Assembly: GCA_017545185.1 (NCBI GenBank)
Contig: JAFWQJ010000052.1
Span: 62,001 to 126,000, forward strand
DNA from: Oscillospiraceae bacterium
GTDB lineage: Bacteria; Bacillota; Clostridia; Oscillospirales; Ruminococcaceae
Length of the DNA: 64,000 bases
Direction of reading: 5' to 3'
Translations under genes and position numbers: made by a program
Notes under the pieces: model-generated
Database searches by the model: none
What the model was told of the DNA's origin: nothing
The model's input: the letters and a program-made list of their open reading frames with translations, nothing else
Shown here: positions 51,821 to 61,006 of the stretch, piece after piece
How the letters are laid out: each line of letters starts with the position of its first letter
How positions within the stretch are numbered: position 1 is the stretch's first letter

Positions 51821-53461
51821 TCAGAACAGATAGGCCTCCGGGTCTACACGGTTGCTGGTGCTGTTTCCGCCGATGCGCACCTCAAAATGCAGATGCGGGC
51901 CGGTAGAATGGCCGGTCGAGCCGATGACACCGATCTGCTGACCGACCGTCACGGACTGGCCCTGCGAAACAGTCGCCCTGGCAAGATGCGCGTAGAGCGT
52001 ATACATGCCGTTGCCGTGGCTGATGATGACATAATTGCCGTAGCCGCCGTTGCAGCCGCAGTTATAGTTTTTGCCGAAGTTATGGCTGCAGCCGCCCTTG
52101 ACAAGAATGACGGTGCCGGATGCTGCCGCACAGGCTGCCGCGCCGTTGATCGCGCTGGTCGAGCCGATGATATCAATGCCGCTGTGATGCGTGCCCCAGC
52201 GCGGGCCGAAGCCGCTGGAAATGCGGTAATAGCCCGGAGCCGGCCATGAGAGCTTGCCGCCCTGATAATCGGGCGTCGGATTGGTCTGCGTCGGCTGTGT
52301 GGCCGGTGCCTGCGTGACGACCGGCGCCTTTGTCGTTGCAGGTGCCTGCGTCACGGCAGGTGCCTGTGTGACGGCCGGTGCCGGAGCGGGAGCCGCCGTG
52401 GTCACGGTCGTCGGCGTCTGCTGCTGCGGTGCCGCGGTGACGGCTTTCTTCTTGGCAGCTTCCTCTGCGGCCTTGCGCTCGGCTTCTTCCTTTGCCTTCC
52501 GTTCGGCTTCTTCCTTGGCTTTGCGCTCGGCCTCCTGTTTTGCCTTTTTCTCGGCTTCTTCTTTGGCCTTGCGTTCCTTTTCTTCGCGCTCTTTGCGCTC
52601 TTTTTCCTCCTTGGCCTTGCGCTCGGCTTCTTCCTTTGCCTTGCGTTCTGCCTCGGCCTTTGCGATCGCCTCCGCGATGATCTTTTCCTCTTCCTCGGCG
52701 AGTTCATCCATTGATTTCTGGTCGGCCGCGATCTGCACCTTGACATCCGCCTGCCGATCCATGATGATCTGCATTTCGGTGCCGTTCTGTGCAGAGGCCG
52801 CACTCAGCTCATCCTGCGAGGACTTGAATTCGCCGTAGAGCACGCCCATTTCGGTTTCCTGAATATTCAGGGACTGCAGATTGGATGTGAGATCCTGCTC
52901 GGACTTCTGCAGCTCGCGGATCTCCTTGCGCAGACGTTCGATGATCTCGTTGTCATGCTTGGAGATGCGCTTGACGATATCAATGCGGGAGAGCACATCG
53001 TAGAAGCTGGTCGCGCCGACCAGCGCGGAGAGAATGCCGTCGTTGCCGTGCACATACATCGCGCGGATGCGCTTCTTGAACAGCTCGCGGTCCTTTTCGA
53101 CCTGCTTTTTCTGCGTGTCGATCTGCTCCTCGAGTGCCGCGATCTGCGTCTCGGTATCCTCCATATCGACATGGAGATTCTGGAGCTGCGTGTCGATCAG
53201 CAGCATTTTGCCGTTGATGAGCTCGATCTGCTCCTTGAGCGTCTGCTCATACTGCGCCTTTTTGCTGAGATCGTCGGCGAGTGCGGCAAGCTGTTCCTTT
53301 TTCTTGTTGATCTGCTCCTGCTTTTCCTTCTTCTCCTTTTCGATCTCCTCGAGCGTTTTCGCTTCTGCGGGAGCGGGCACGTTCTGCCATGCGGAGAAGG
53401 ATGCAGCAGCGGTGGTCATCGCGAACAGCAGCGCGAGTGTCCGTTTGATCCTGATATCCAT
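51821..53461 (-). CDS. PcsB/EnvC-like M23 peptidoglycan hydrolase, paralogue 1
   Basis: A 546-residue protein with the same plan: signal peptide, coiled coil, a longer KAKEEAERKAKEEAE region, an Ala/Pro/Thr linker and an M23 domain with HHSGIDI, LYAHL and HLHFEV. AAGGAG precedes the ATG. It begins 13 bp after ftsX. The N-terminal coiled coils of the two paralogues are almost identical in the first 190 residues, while linkers differ. Confidence 0.9.
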   Translation of the reverse strand: MDIRIKRTLALLFAMTTAAASFSAWQNVPAPAEAKTLEEIEKEKKEKQEQINKKKEQLAALADDLSKKAQYEQTLKEQIELINGKMLLIDTQLQNLHVDMEDTETQIAALEEQIDTQKKQVEKDRELFKKRIRAMYVHGNDGILSALVGATSFYDVLSRIDIVKRISKHDNEIIERLRKEIRELQKSEQDLTSNLQSLNIQETEMGVLYGEFKSSQDELSAASAQNGTEMQIIMDRQADVKVQIAADQKSMDELAEEEEKIIAEAIAKAEAERKAKEEAERKAKEEKERKEREEKERKAKEEAEKKAKQEAERKAKEEAERKAKEEAERKAAEEAAKKKAVTAAPQQQTPTTVTTAAPAPAPAVTQAPAVTQAPATTKAPVVTQAPATQPTQTNPTPDYQGGKLSWPAPGYYRISSGFGPRWGTHHSGIDIIGSTSAINGAAACAAASGTVILVKGGCSHNFGKNYNCGCNGGYGNYVIISHGNGMYTLYAHLARATVSQGQSVTVGQQIGVIGSTGHSTGPHLHFEVRIGGNSTSNRVDPEAYLF

Positions 53462-53473
53462 TGACTCTGCTCC

Positions 53474-54391
53474 TTACATATTGGCCGCGCGGTATTTGAG
53501 GTGTACTCTGGTGGAGAGCACGGAACCGACCGCGCCGATCACGGAACCGGCGATGACGTAAGCAAGCGTGACGACTGCACTGATCTTGCTGTACGGGATG
53601 ACATTGCCGAGACCGATCGCGCTGAGGACATCGAATCTGCCGAGCAGATCGACCAGACTGTCGTAGGAGAACCATGTCATCAGTGTGGCAAAGCATCCTG
53701 CGAGGAAGCCCGTGACCATGCCCTCAATAAAGAACGGGAACCGGATAAAGCCCTTTGTTGCGCCGACGCTCTGCATAATGCTGATCTCGCGGCGGCGGGA
53801 GAACACGCTGGCGCGTGTGGTATTCGAGATGATGACGACGGAAACGATCAGCAGTGCAATGATGATCGCAGAGGCCACGATCGTGATGATGCGGCGGGCT
53901 TCCGTCAGCAGCTCCACGAAGGAATCCGGAGAGCTGACCGAATCGACATCGGGGAGCTCCCTGACCGCCTTGACGGTCTGATCCATTTTGGTAATGTCCG
54001 CGACGCGGATGCGGTAGGCATCCGGCAAAATCTGTTCATCCTCGTAGGAATCAAAGACCTCGGTATAATCCTGCATATTGATCTTGAGGTTTTCGAGTGC
54101 CTCCTCACCGGTATACAGGGATACGGAGCTGACATTTTCCATATTGCGGAGGGTCTCGCCGATCTCCTCCACACGGGCATCGGAGGTGTCGTCCAGCAGG
54201 AATACAACTGCCTCGTTCTTATCCTCAATGCCGCCGATGATCGCGTTGATATTGATATAAAACAGGACGGAGATGCCGACCAGCAGCAGGCTGACCAGCA
54301 GCACGCAGAAGGAAGCAAACGCCATGACGCGGTTCTTCCACACATTGTCGAAGCCCTGTCTCACGAGATACCGAAAACTACTGAGCTTCAA
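53474..54391 (-). CDS. ftsX: Cell division protein FtsX
   Basis: The start is a TTG at 54391 chosen because GGAGG lies eight bases upstream within the end of ftsE; an earlier TTG precedes that site. The 305-residue protein has an N-terminal helix (MAFASFCVLLVSLLLVGISV), an extracellular domain and three C-terminal helices, the four-helix plan of FtsX. EVVSSV-like GATKGFIRFPFFIEG and ARR-x-E motifs near the cytoplasmic loop fit. With FtsE it activates the M23 hydrolases encoded next. Confidence 0.93.
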   Translation of the reverse strand: MKLSSFRYLVRQGFDNVWKNRVMAFASFCVLLVSLLLVGISVLFYININAIIGGIEDKNEAVVFLLDDTSDARVEEIGETLRNMENVSSVSLYTGEEALENLKINMQDYTEVFDSYEDEQILPDAYRIRVADITKMDQTVKAVRELPDVDSVSSPDSFVELLTEARRIITIVASAIIIALLIVSVVIISNTTRASVFSRRREISIMQSVGATKGFIRFPFFIEGMVTGFLAGCFATLMTWFSYDSLVDLLGRFDVLSAIGLGNVIPYSKISAVVTLAYVIAGSVIGAVGSVLSTRVHLKYRAANM

Positions 54392-55070
54392 CTTCTGCGC
54401 CTCCAATCACTTCGTCGAATACAACCTCGCCCTCGCTGATATTGATGATTCTGCCGCCGAAATGCCGCACCATTTCATGTGCGTGCGTGACCATGAGGAT
54501 CGTGGTGCCGCAGGCATTGATGCCCTGCAGCAGCTCGACCAGCTCGTAGGCCAGCTCGGGATCGACGTTACCGGTCGGCTCGTCGGCAATGAGCAGGGCA
54601 GGGTCATTGACCAGTGCGCGCGCTAAGGCGCATCTCTGCTGCTCGCCGCCGGAAAGCTCGCTCGGATAGCAGTCCGCCTTATCCTGCAGCCCGACCAGCG
54701 ACATGACATAGGGCACGCGCTTGCGGATCTGCTTTTTCGGTGCGTCGATCACGCGCAGCACGAATGCGATATTCTCATAGACGGTCAGGTTTTCGATCAG
54801 GCGGTAATCCTGGAACACGACGCCGATCGTGCGGCGGAATTCCGGGATCTTCCGTTTTTTCAGCTTGATGAGGTCATAGCCGTTGACATAGACCTCACCT
54901 TTGTTCGCGTCAAGCTCCTTCATCAGCAGCTTGATCAGCGTACTTTTTCCGGAACCGGAGCGACCGATCACGAATGCAAACTCGCCGTCCTCAACCTTCA
55001 GGCTGACGTCGGAAAGCGCTTCGACACCGGTACTCTCATAGGTAACGGAAACATTTTTGAGTTCTACCAA
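54378..55070 (-). CDS. ftsE: Cell division ATP-binding protein FtsE
   Basis: The start is TTG at 55070, with AAAGGAGG seven bases upstream. The 230 residues have Walker A GRSGSGKSTL, Q-loop GVVFQDYRLIENLTVYENIA, signature LSGGEQQRCALARAL, Walker B LLIADEPTGNVDP and H-loop MVTHAHEM. These match FtsE closely. It is the first gene of the ftsE-ftsX-M23-M23-ctpA cluster. Confidence 0.95.
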   Translation of the reverse strand: MVELKNVSVTYESTGVEALSDVSLKVEDGEFAFVIGRSGSGKSTLIKLLMKELDANKGEVYVNGYDLIKLKKRKIPEFRRTIGVVFQDYRLIENLTVYENIAFVLRVIDAPKKQIRKRVPYVMSLVGLQDKADCYPSELSGGEQQRCALARALVNDPALLIADEPTGNVDPELAYELVELLQGINACGTTILMVTHAHEMVRHFGGRIINISEGEVVFDEVIGGAEVEAQ

Positions 55071-55176
55071 GAAGAATCCTCCTTTTGGACGTTTTGCGGA
55101 ACGGCACATTTTTTACGAGAGGGTGTGCAGTTCCCCGGACATCGTACTAAGGCCGAAAATCAATTGTTTGAACATG

Positions 55177-55215
55177 GAAAATGCCAAACGAATACGATTC
55201 GTTCGGCACTCCCCA
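55177..55215 (-). terminator. Terminator between the PucR regulator gene and ftsE
   Basis: Minus-strand GCCGAACGAAT and ATTCGTTTGGC arms followed by ATTTTCC. Confidence 0.55.
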
Positions 55216-55238
55216 GCAACCATTTTTTTGCAGTAAAA

Positions 55239-56324
55239 TCAGAATTTTACAGGACTTGCAGACAGGTACTTCTTGACCATCAGCGCAATCTTGAACACGA
55301 TCGCGTGATCGAATTCACGCAGATCGAGACCGGTCAGCTTCTTGATCTTCTCGAGGCGGTACACAAGCGTATTTCTGTGCACGAACAGCTTGCGCGAGGT
55401 CTCGGAGACGTTCAGGTTGTTCTCGAAGAAGCGCTGGATGGTAAAGAGTGTTTCATGATCGAGGCTCTCGATGCTGCCGCGCTTGAACACCTCATGCAGG
55501 AAGGTCTCACAGAGGGTGGTCGGCAGGTGATAGATCAGGCGGGCGATGCCGAGGTTATCGTAGCTGACGATGACCTTGTCGGTATCAAAGACCTTTCCGA
55601 CCTCCAGTGCCATCTGTGCTTCCTTGAAGGAGCGTGCAAGCTCCTTGACGCCGATGACGCTGGTGCCGATGCCGACATTGACGCGGGTATAGAACTCGCT
55701 CGAAAGGGTATCCGCAATGGAACGGGCAAGCTTTTCGAGATCCTTGCTTTCGACCGTGGACTTGATCTCCGTGACGAGCACGATATCGGTCTCCGTGATG
55801 TTGAAGACGAAATCCTTGCTCTTATCCGGGAACAGGTTCTGGATGACATCGTAAGCGGAGATATCATTCGCAGAAACGATCCGGATCAGGAAGACGACGC
55901 GGCTGATCTCCGCATTGAAGTGGAGCTCACGCGCCTTGACCACAATATCACCGGGGAGAACATTGTCGAGGACGACGTTCTTGATGAAGTTGTTGCGGTC
56001 ATACTTTTCATCGTAATACTGCTTGATGCTGGACATTGCGATCGCAAGGATATCCGCATATCTGGCAGCATTCTCGTCTGTTCCTTCGACGAACACCGCG
56101 TAGTCGGGTGTTGTCCGGACGCCGAACGGCTTATAGGTGAAGCCGTCGCGGATGAACAGGTCGCCGGATTCGTTCATATCGTTCGATACGAACTCGTTGG
56201 TTGTGCCGACCTTGTTGGGGTCGCTGCACGCGATAATGGTAGCGGTCTCATCGACAACGCCGATGGTCGCATGGATGGTGTCATGCATCTGCACGACAAG
56301 TCCCTGAAACGGTCTGTTAGACAT
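55239..56324 (-). CDS. CdaR/PucR-family transcriptional regulator
   Basis: A 361-residue cytoplasmic protein. The N-terminal 130 residues resemble a sugar-diacid-recognition/GAF-type sensor. The middle (about 140-260) has a GGDEF-like degenerate fold with RVNVGIGTSVIGVKELARSFKEA. The C-terminus is a PucR helix-turn-helix with FFENNLNVSETSRKLFVHRN and LVYRLEKIKKLTGLDL. The ligand is unknown; its location directly upstream of ftsE need not be functional because a terminator separates them. Confidence 0.88.
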   Translation of the reverse strand: MSNRPFQGLVVQMHDTIHATIGVVDETATIIACSDPNKVGTTNEFVSNDMNESGDLFIRDGFTYKPFGVRTTPDYAVFVEGTDENAARYADILAIAMSSIKQYYDEKYDRNNFIKNVVLDNVLPGDIVVKARELHFNAEISRVVFLIRIVSANDISAYDVIQNLFPDKSKDFVFNITETDIVLVTEIKSTVESKDLEKLARSIADTLSSEFYTRVNVGIGTSVIGVKELARSFKEAQMALEVGKVFDTDKVIVSYDNLGIARLIYHLPTTLCETFLHEVFKRGSIESLDHETLFTIQRFFENNLNVSETSRKLFVHRNTLVYRLEKIKKLTGLDLREFDHAIVFKIALMVKKYLSASPVKF

Positions 56325-56608
56325 AATCTCGATCCCTTCGCTTTCTTCATGATTTTTTCAGAGTGGGGAGTGCCATGATACAAAGCGAAAAGGAAATGCC
56401 TGTTTTTGCAGGTTTCACTTCAAGAAGATGATCCCGATCTGAAACTATTACAAATTGTAACACATTTCCCTCGCTCGATTGTTACCAAAGTGTGAACAAA
56501 GTGTTAATATTCTGCGATTTCAGTCTTTTTTCGACGTTTTCATTGTGAAAAATACCGAATCACAGGATGAAAAACCGGATTTGTACGCTCCAAATTATTA
56601 CAAACCGG
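56325..56608. other. 284-bp AT-rich intergenic region
   Basis: It holds the upstream region of the PucR regulator gene, including a TTACAAATTGTAA palindrome near 56449-56461 and the repeated TGTTA/TTACA words nearby, which could be operator sequence. No gene seen. Confidence 0.4.
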
Positions 56609-58378
56609 TTACATTTTCTCAGGCGCGGATACCTTGAGGAGCCCGAGCACATTGCCGAGCACCTGACAGGTCGCAGCACAGAGCAGCAGTCTTGCATCGC
56701 GCAGCTGCGGGGTCTCCGCATCGCGCACCTTGCACGCGTCGTAGAACTTGTGGAACTGCGCCGCAAGATCGACCGAATATTTCGTCAGTCTGGAAGGATC
56801 CAGCGCCTTTGCCGCCGTCTCGATCTCCGCTGGCATCAGTGCCAGCTGACGGATCAGCTCACGCTCTGCCGGGGTAGCGAGCAGATCAAGCTCCGCGTTT
56901 TCCGCGGCAGGGACCGGAACGCCGGCCTCCGCGAGATTGCGGATCAGGCTGCAGATTCTTGCGTGCGCATACTGTACATAGTATACCGGGTTCGACGAGG
57001 ACTTCTCGACTGCGAGGTCAAGGTCAAATTCAAAGTGCGAATTGGCCTCCCGCAGATTGAAGAAGAATCTTGCCGCATCGACCGGGATATCCTCAAGCAG
57101 CGTAACGAGCGTTAACGCCTTGCCGCTGCGCTTGGACTGCTTGACGGGGTGACCGTCCCGCATGACCGCGACCATCTGCATCAGCACGACGGTCAGCCGG
57201 TCGGCATCGACGCCGAGGGCTTTCAGTGCTGCCTTCAGGCGGGGGACATAGCCGTGGTGATCCGCGCCGAGAATGTCGATCGCGCGGTCAAAGCCTCTGG
57301 TCACAAGCTTATTGTAATGGTATGCGATATCCGGCACGACATAGGTCGGGATTCCGTTCGAGCGGACGATGACGAAATCCTTGTCAGCGCCGAGCGCCTC
57401 GGCCTTGAACCAGAGTGCGCCGTCCTGCTCGTAGGTGTAGCCGCTGTCTTTCAGCTGCTGAATGATCCCCGCGACGCTGCCGTTTTCATGCAGCGTGCTC
57501 TCCGCAAACCATGTGTCATAGTGGATGCGGTACTGCGCAAGATCGTCCTTTAATCCCTGAATGTTCTTCGGGAGCGCGTAGGCGACGAGTGCCTTGCGGC
57601 GGTCTGCCTCGGGCTGCGCGGAGAGTGCGCTGCCGTTCAGGTCGTAGTAGCCCTTTGCGTGCGCGATGATATCCTGTCCGAGATAGACGTCTTCGGGCAT
57701 TGGGAAATCCGCGGTATTGCCGTTTTCGCCGTAGATCGCCTTGCAGAGCGCTTCGGTGCTGTCAGTCTGCTGCATCACAGCCTGTCCCTTGTCCGAGCAG
57801 AGCTGCATATAGCGCAGGTCGAGCGACTTGCCGAATTTCTCGATCTGATTGCCGGCGTCGTTGATGTAGAACTCGCGCTCGGTCTCATAACCTGCCGCCT
57901 GTAATACGGAAGCGAGGCTGTCGCCGATCGCGCCGCCGCGGGCATTGCCGACATGCATCGGGCCGGTCGGGTTTGCGGAAACGAATTCCACGAGCACGCG
58001 CTGACCCTTGCCGGTATCGGATCTGCCGTAATCCGCGCCCTCCTTTGTGATGTTCTTCACCACGCCGGAATACCATTTCTGTGCGAGATAGAAGTTCATG
58101 AAGCCGGGGCCCGCGATCTCGACCTTGTCAAAGGACGAGCCCTCCAGTACCAGTGCACCTTCGATCGCCTCGGCAATTTTCCGCGGCGCCATGTGCAGCG
58201 CCTTTGCGGAGACCATTGCGACGTTTGCTGCGAAGTCGCCGTGTGCGCGGTCTGCGGGAATTTCAATATTGAAGGCAGGCAGCGGCTCCGCGGGGAAGAC
58301 CCCTTCGGCGACCAGACGCCCCATTGCCTCCATGATCAGATTTTTTGCTTCCGTTGCGGAAGCGGAAATGTGATTCAA
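56609..58378 (-). CDS. argS: Arginyl-tRNA synthetase
   Basis: The start is placed at TTG 58378: AAAGGAG lies eight bases upstream of it, while the ATG at 58396 overlaps that site and has none. The 589 residues show the class I HIGH-like motif PMHVGNARGGAIGDSLAS and the KMSKS-like VKQSKRSGKALTL (Met replaced by Gln), with ANPTGP and a C-terminal anticodon-binding DALR domain ending in LLKVSAPEKM. It charges tRNA-Arg. The DUF1934 gene just upstream is a common neighbour. Confidence 0.95.
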   Translation of the reverse strand: MNHISASATEAKNLIMEAMGRLVAEGVFPAEPLPAFNIEIPADRAHGDFAANVAMVSAKALHMAPRKIAEAIEGALVLEGSSFDKVEIAGPGFMNFYLAQKWYSGVVKNITKEGADYGRSDTGKGQRVLVEFVSANPTGPMHVGNARGGAIGDSLASVLQAAGYETEREFYINDAGNQIEKFGKSLDLRYMQLCSDKGQAVMQQTDSTEALCKAIYGENGNTADFPMPEDVYLGQDIIAHAKGYYDLNGSALSAQPEADRRKALVAYALPKNIQGLKDDLAQYRIHYDTWFAESTLHENGSVAGIIQQLKDSGYTYEQDGALWFKAEALGADKDFVIVRSNGIPTYVVPDIAYHYNKLVTRGFDRAIDILGADHHGYVPRLKAALKALGVDADRLTVVLMQMVAVMRDGHPVKQSKRSGKALTLVTLLEDIPVDAARFFFNLREANSHFEFDLDLAVEKSSSNPVYYVQYAHARICSLIRNLAEAGVPVPAAENAELDLLATPAERELIRQLALMPAEIETAAKALDPSRLTKYSVDLAAQFHKFYDACKVRDAETPQLRDARLLLCAATCQVLGNVLGLLKVSAPEKM

Positions 58379-58423
58379 GTGCAGCACTCCTTTCATAGCG
58401 TGAATTTCTATGAACCGGCGGAA

Positions 58424-58873
58424 TCAGCTGCTGCGCAGGCTGACCCGCAGATCAATCGTGTTCTGGGCGGAATAGGCCTCCCCGATATCAATGAGGTATC
58501 TGAGATGCAGGCTGCCGCCTTCCTCGTCAAGCTCCGCGTTGATTTCCAGTGCGCAGAGCAGCATTTCCATTGTGCCGAGCATCGTGCTGTATTTGACCGG
58601 ATGCGTCTTGCCGCGTTCAAGGATCATGAGTGCATCGGCAAAGCTGGTCTTGCGAATCGTGACCAGCCCGTCCTGCAGCACGGTGATGATCGTTTCGCCG
58701 CTGACGTCGCCGGTCTCATCCAGCTCGGTGTATATGATCTCCGCAGCCTCCGGCGTGATCCGGTAGGACGCGGTGGTGTTCAGTTCGGACTGATCCGTTT
58801 CGCCCTCCGCATTCTGGATGCTCATGATGCGGACGACGGCGTTTTCGTCGCGTTCGTGTTTTTTTCTTGCCAA
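58424..58873 (-). CDS. DUF1934 (YwiB-like) protein
   Basis: The start is TTG at 58873 with GGAGG eight bases upstream; 149 residues. It is a small lipocalin-like beta barrel, with ASYRITPEAAEIIYTE, VTIRKTSFADALMILE, HPVKYSTMLGTMEMLLCALEI and DIGEAYSAQNTIDLRV, matching the DUF1934 family usually encoded beside argS. Function unknown. Confidence 0.85.
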   Translation of the reverse strand: MARKKHERDENAVVRIMSIQNAEGETDQSELNTTASYRITPEAAEIIYTELDETGDVSGETIITVLQDGLVTIRKTSFADALMILERGKTHPVKYSTMLGTMEMLLCALEINAELDEEGGSLHLRYLIDIGEAYSAQNTIDLRVSLRSS

Positions 58874-58897
58874 TATTCTGACCTCCGTGGGGTTTGC

Positions 58898-59920
58898 TCA
58901 GCGGTCTGCGTGCTCGATCGCCTGCTCAATGAGCTTTTCGAGCAGATAGCGGAACCGCATACCGAGATCGCCCATGAGTTCAGGGTAGATCGCTGATTCG
59001 GTCAGCTCCGGCAGGGTATTGACCTCGCCGAACAGGATATCGCCGCGCTCGGTATAAAAGAGATCGAACAGTGCCAGCGATCGGCATTCGAGTGCCTGAT
59101 AGGCGGTGATCGCAAGCTCGCGGATCGTCTGGGCAGTCGTATCGTCAAGTTCGGCCGGAACGGTCAGTGTACCGTCCTTCAGCTCTCCGACAAACGATGC
59201 GAACGGCAGATCATAGCCGAATACGCCGATGCGGAATTCCCTGCCGTGGACAAGCTCCTCCACGAGAACGGTGCTGTCCTGCGTAAAGGCGCGCTTGACA
59301 TGCGCGGCGAGCTCCGCACGGTTTGCGGCAATGCCGGATGCGACGGCGGAATTGCAGCTGGACGGCTTGACATAGACCGGGTATTCCAGCTGTTCCTCAA
59401 TGCGGTCATATTCATGCTCCAGACGGCTCATATTGCGCTGGGCGACGGTCGTCCAGTGCGGCATCGGGATGTGCGCGGTGCTCAGAACGGAATGCGTGAC
59501 CGCCTTGCTGCGGCAGATCGCCGAGCCGAGAATGCTGTTCCCGACATACGGGATATGCGAAAGCTCACAGAGCCCCTGCACAGCGCCGTCCTCGCCGTAT
59601 TTGCCCATGAGCACGGAGAACACGACGTCAATGCGCTTGAGCGTATAGCTGCCGTCCTCCATGATGAGGATGCCGCGGTGTGCGGAATCCGGGGAGAGGA
59701 CCGCGGGTGTGCAGTCGGGATTTTCGATCCACTTGCCGTTCCCGATCTCCTCAGTCTCACCGGGAAAATAGAGCCATCTGCCTTTTTTGCTGATGCCGAC
59801 CGGCACGATCTCGAACCGGTCATCCTCAAGGGTCCGGATGATCGCAGCAGCCGTTTTGCATGAGGTTTCATATTCATTGGATGCGCCGCCGAACAGGATC
59901 AGCAGCCGGAGTTTTGCCAT
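58898..59920 (-). CDS. Divergent D-Ala-D-Ala ligase-like ATP-grasp protein
   Basis: A 340-residue ATP-grasp protein with Ddl-like order of motifs: FGGASNEYETS, FSVLMGKYGEDGAVQGL, YVKPSSCNSAVASG, STVLVEELVHGREFRIGV and FGEVNTLPELT. The magnesium ligands Asp (ALFDLF) and Glu/Asn (GEVN) are present. Several residues normal in Ddl are changed: the RVD motif reads LFD, the GSSVG loop reads NSAVASG, and PGxT reads PELT. It may be the cell's working ligase with an altered second substrate or a different ligase. It is usually annotated ddl in such genomes, but the symbol is left blank. Confidence 0.8.
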   Translation of the reverse strand: MAKLRLLILFGGASNEYETSCKTAAAIIRTLEDDRFEIVPVGISKKGRWLYFPGETEEIGNGKWIENPDCTPAVLSPDSAHRGILIMEDGSYTLKRIDVVFSVLMGKYGEDGAVQGLCELSHIPYVGNSILGSAICRSKAVTHSVLSTAHIPMPHWTTVAQRNMSRLEHEYDRIEEQLEYPVYVKPSSCNSAVASGIAANRAELAAHVKRAFTQDSTVLVEELVHGREFRIGVFGYDLPFASFVGELKDGTLTVPAELDDTTAQTIRELAITAYQALECRSLALFDLFYTERGDILFGEVNTLPELTESAIYPELMGDLGMRFRYLLEKLIEQAIEHADR

Positions 59921-60261
59921 AGCCTTGCGCCCCTTTCAAGATGTTGCGTTCATGCGTCTGATGTTGGATTCTTTCGTTGTTTTGGGCATTTTGCCATTTG
60001 TGCATAATTCTGATGCGTCCGCGCAGAAACCAATGAAAAACGCTGATATCACGAAAAAAGTGCGTGAACACGCAGAACTGATGCGATCCGCGCCGATTTT
60101 TCGTACATTCCTATTTTAGCATACTTCACAAAAAAAAGCAAGTGTTTTTTTGCAAAATCACAGATTTTTTTTGAAAAACTTTCCGGAACCGCACTCTCAC
60201 GGGGAAACTTCCCGTTTTTTTGCCCAAAGCCCGGAGTCCGGGCGGGCATTTTCCTCCGGGC

Positions 60262-60443
60262 GGGGAGCCCCCGCGGGCAATTCCCTCCGGGGACGGCAGG
60301 TGAAGCTCTCCAAGTTTTCGCAGCACACGCCGCAGGGCGGCTTCTGATAGGTTACTGCTCCCAATGCTGAAGCCCGCCGACAGCATACCGGTAATCCTGA
60401 TTTCAGTGAACAGTGAATGGTGAATAACGAATAGTGAATAGTG
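60262..60443 (+). repeat. Interspersed repeat, copy B
   Basis: Contains GCGGGCAATTCCCTCCGGGG, GGCAGG, ACACGCCGCAGGGCGGCTTC, CTCCCAATGCTGAAGCCCGC, ACCGGTAATCCTGATTTCAG and GTGAATGGTGAATAACGAAT in that order. Copy C at 60651-60840 repeats this order almost exactly. Confidence 0.85.
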
Positions 60444-60560
60444 CTTTCGGGAGATGCCCCTATTACTGCGGGCAGCGAAACGATACGCAGGACTGAAAAC
60501 GCCAAACAGACAGAGGTATGCGCAGCGCCCCAAGAGAGGGGAGGAATAAGGAAAGAGAGT

Positions 60561-60639
60561 CTGAGAGGAAACCTTAAGGGAGGGGAGAGAATAAGCGACG
60601 AAGGAGCGCTCTCGCCCCGCCCTTGTGGTTTCCTCTCAG
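60561..60639. repeat. Small inverted-repeat element
   Basis: Perfect 13-bp ends CTGAGAGGAAACC (60561-60573) and GGTTTCCTCTCAG (60627-60639) enclose 53 bp; AAGGG/CCCTT words just inside extend the symmetry. This could be a MITE-like remnant or an RNA hairpin. Confidence 0.55.
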
Positions 60640-60650
60640 GAATTGCGGCG

Positions 60651-60840
60651 GGGCAGCCCCCGCGGGCAATTCCCTCCGGGGGCGGCAGGCGATACGCTCC
60701 CAACCAGCCAAGTACACGCCGCTGATCGCGGCTTCTGTAAGGTCGCTTCTCCCAATGCTGAAGCGCGCCGGAAGCGTACCGGTAATCCTGATTTCAGTGA
60801 ACAGTGAATGGTGAATAACGAATAGTGAAGAGTGAATAAC
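60651..60840 (+). repeat. Interspersed repeat, copy C
   Basis: Same order of words as copy B: GCGGGCAATTCCCTCCGGGG, GGCAGG, AAGTACACGCCGCTGATCGC, CTCCCAATGCTGAAGCGCGC, ACCGGTAATCCTGATTTCAG, GTGAATGGTGAATAACGAAT. The offset between the copies is about 390 bp. Confidence 0.85.
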
Positions 60841-60892
60841 AGCGGTGTGCACTTCGGGCATATCAAAATCAATCGCCGCAGGCGATACCGCC

Positions 60893-60930
60893 GTTATTCA
60901 TTCTTCGTTATTCACTCTTCATTCTTCACT
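60893..60930 (-). repeat. Inverted copy of the GTGAATAACGAATA short repeat
   Basis: ATTCATTCTTCGTTATTCAC is the reverse complement of the short repeat ending copy C at 60797-60840, so the two could pair in RNA just upstream of tex. Confidence 0.6.
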
Positions 60931-60947
60931 TTTTTATTTTTCTCCCA

Positions 60948-60976
60948 TTGAAATTCCCCGGATAATATGCTATAAT
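60948..60976 (+). promoter_or_regulatory. Sigma-A promoter of tex
   Basis: TTGAAA (60948-60953), 17 bp, TATAAT (60971-60976), 31 bp before the start codon. Confidence 0.7.
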
Positions 60977-61006
60977 AATAGACAGCATTTCTTACGGAGG
61001 TATAAC

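Larger units (their letters stand above)
59921..61006. other. Gene-free, repeat-rich kilobase upstream of tex
   Basis: This 1.1-kb region holds two copies of the interspersed repeat (60262-60443, 60651-60840), an inverted-repeat element (60561-60639), clusters of GTGAATAACGAATA-type repeats and the tex promoter (60948-60976). The A-rich part at 60050-60180 has short runs of A and T. No supportable coding frame. Confidence 0.6.

Noticed and set aside
60845..61006. Tex starting at 60845
   Set aside because: That extension is encoded by repeat DNA and crosses the promoter; the ribosome site fits the ATG at 61007.
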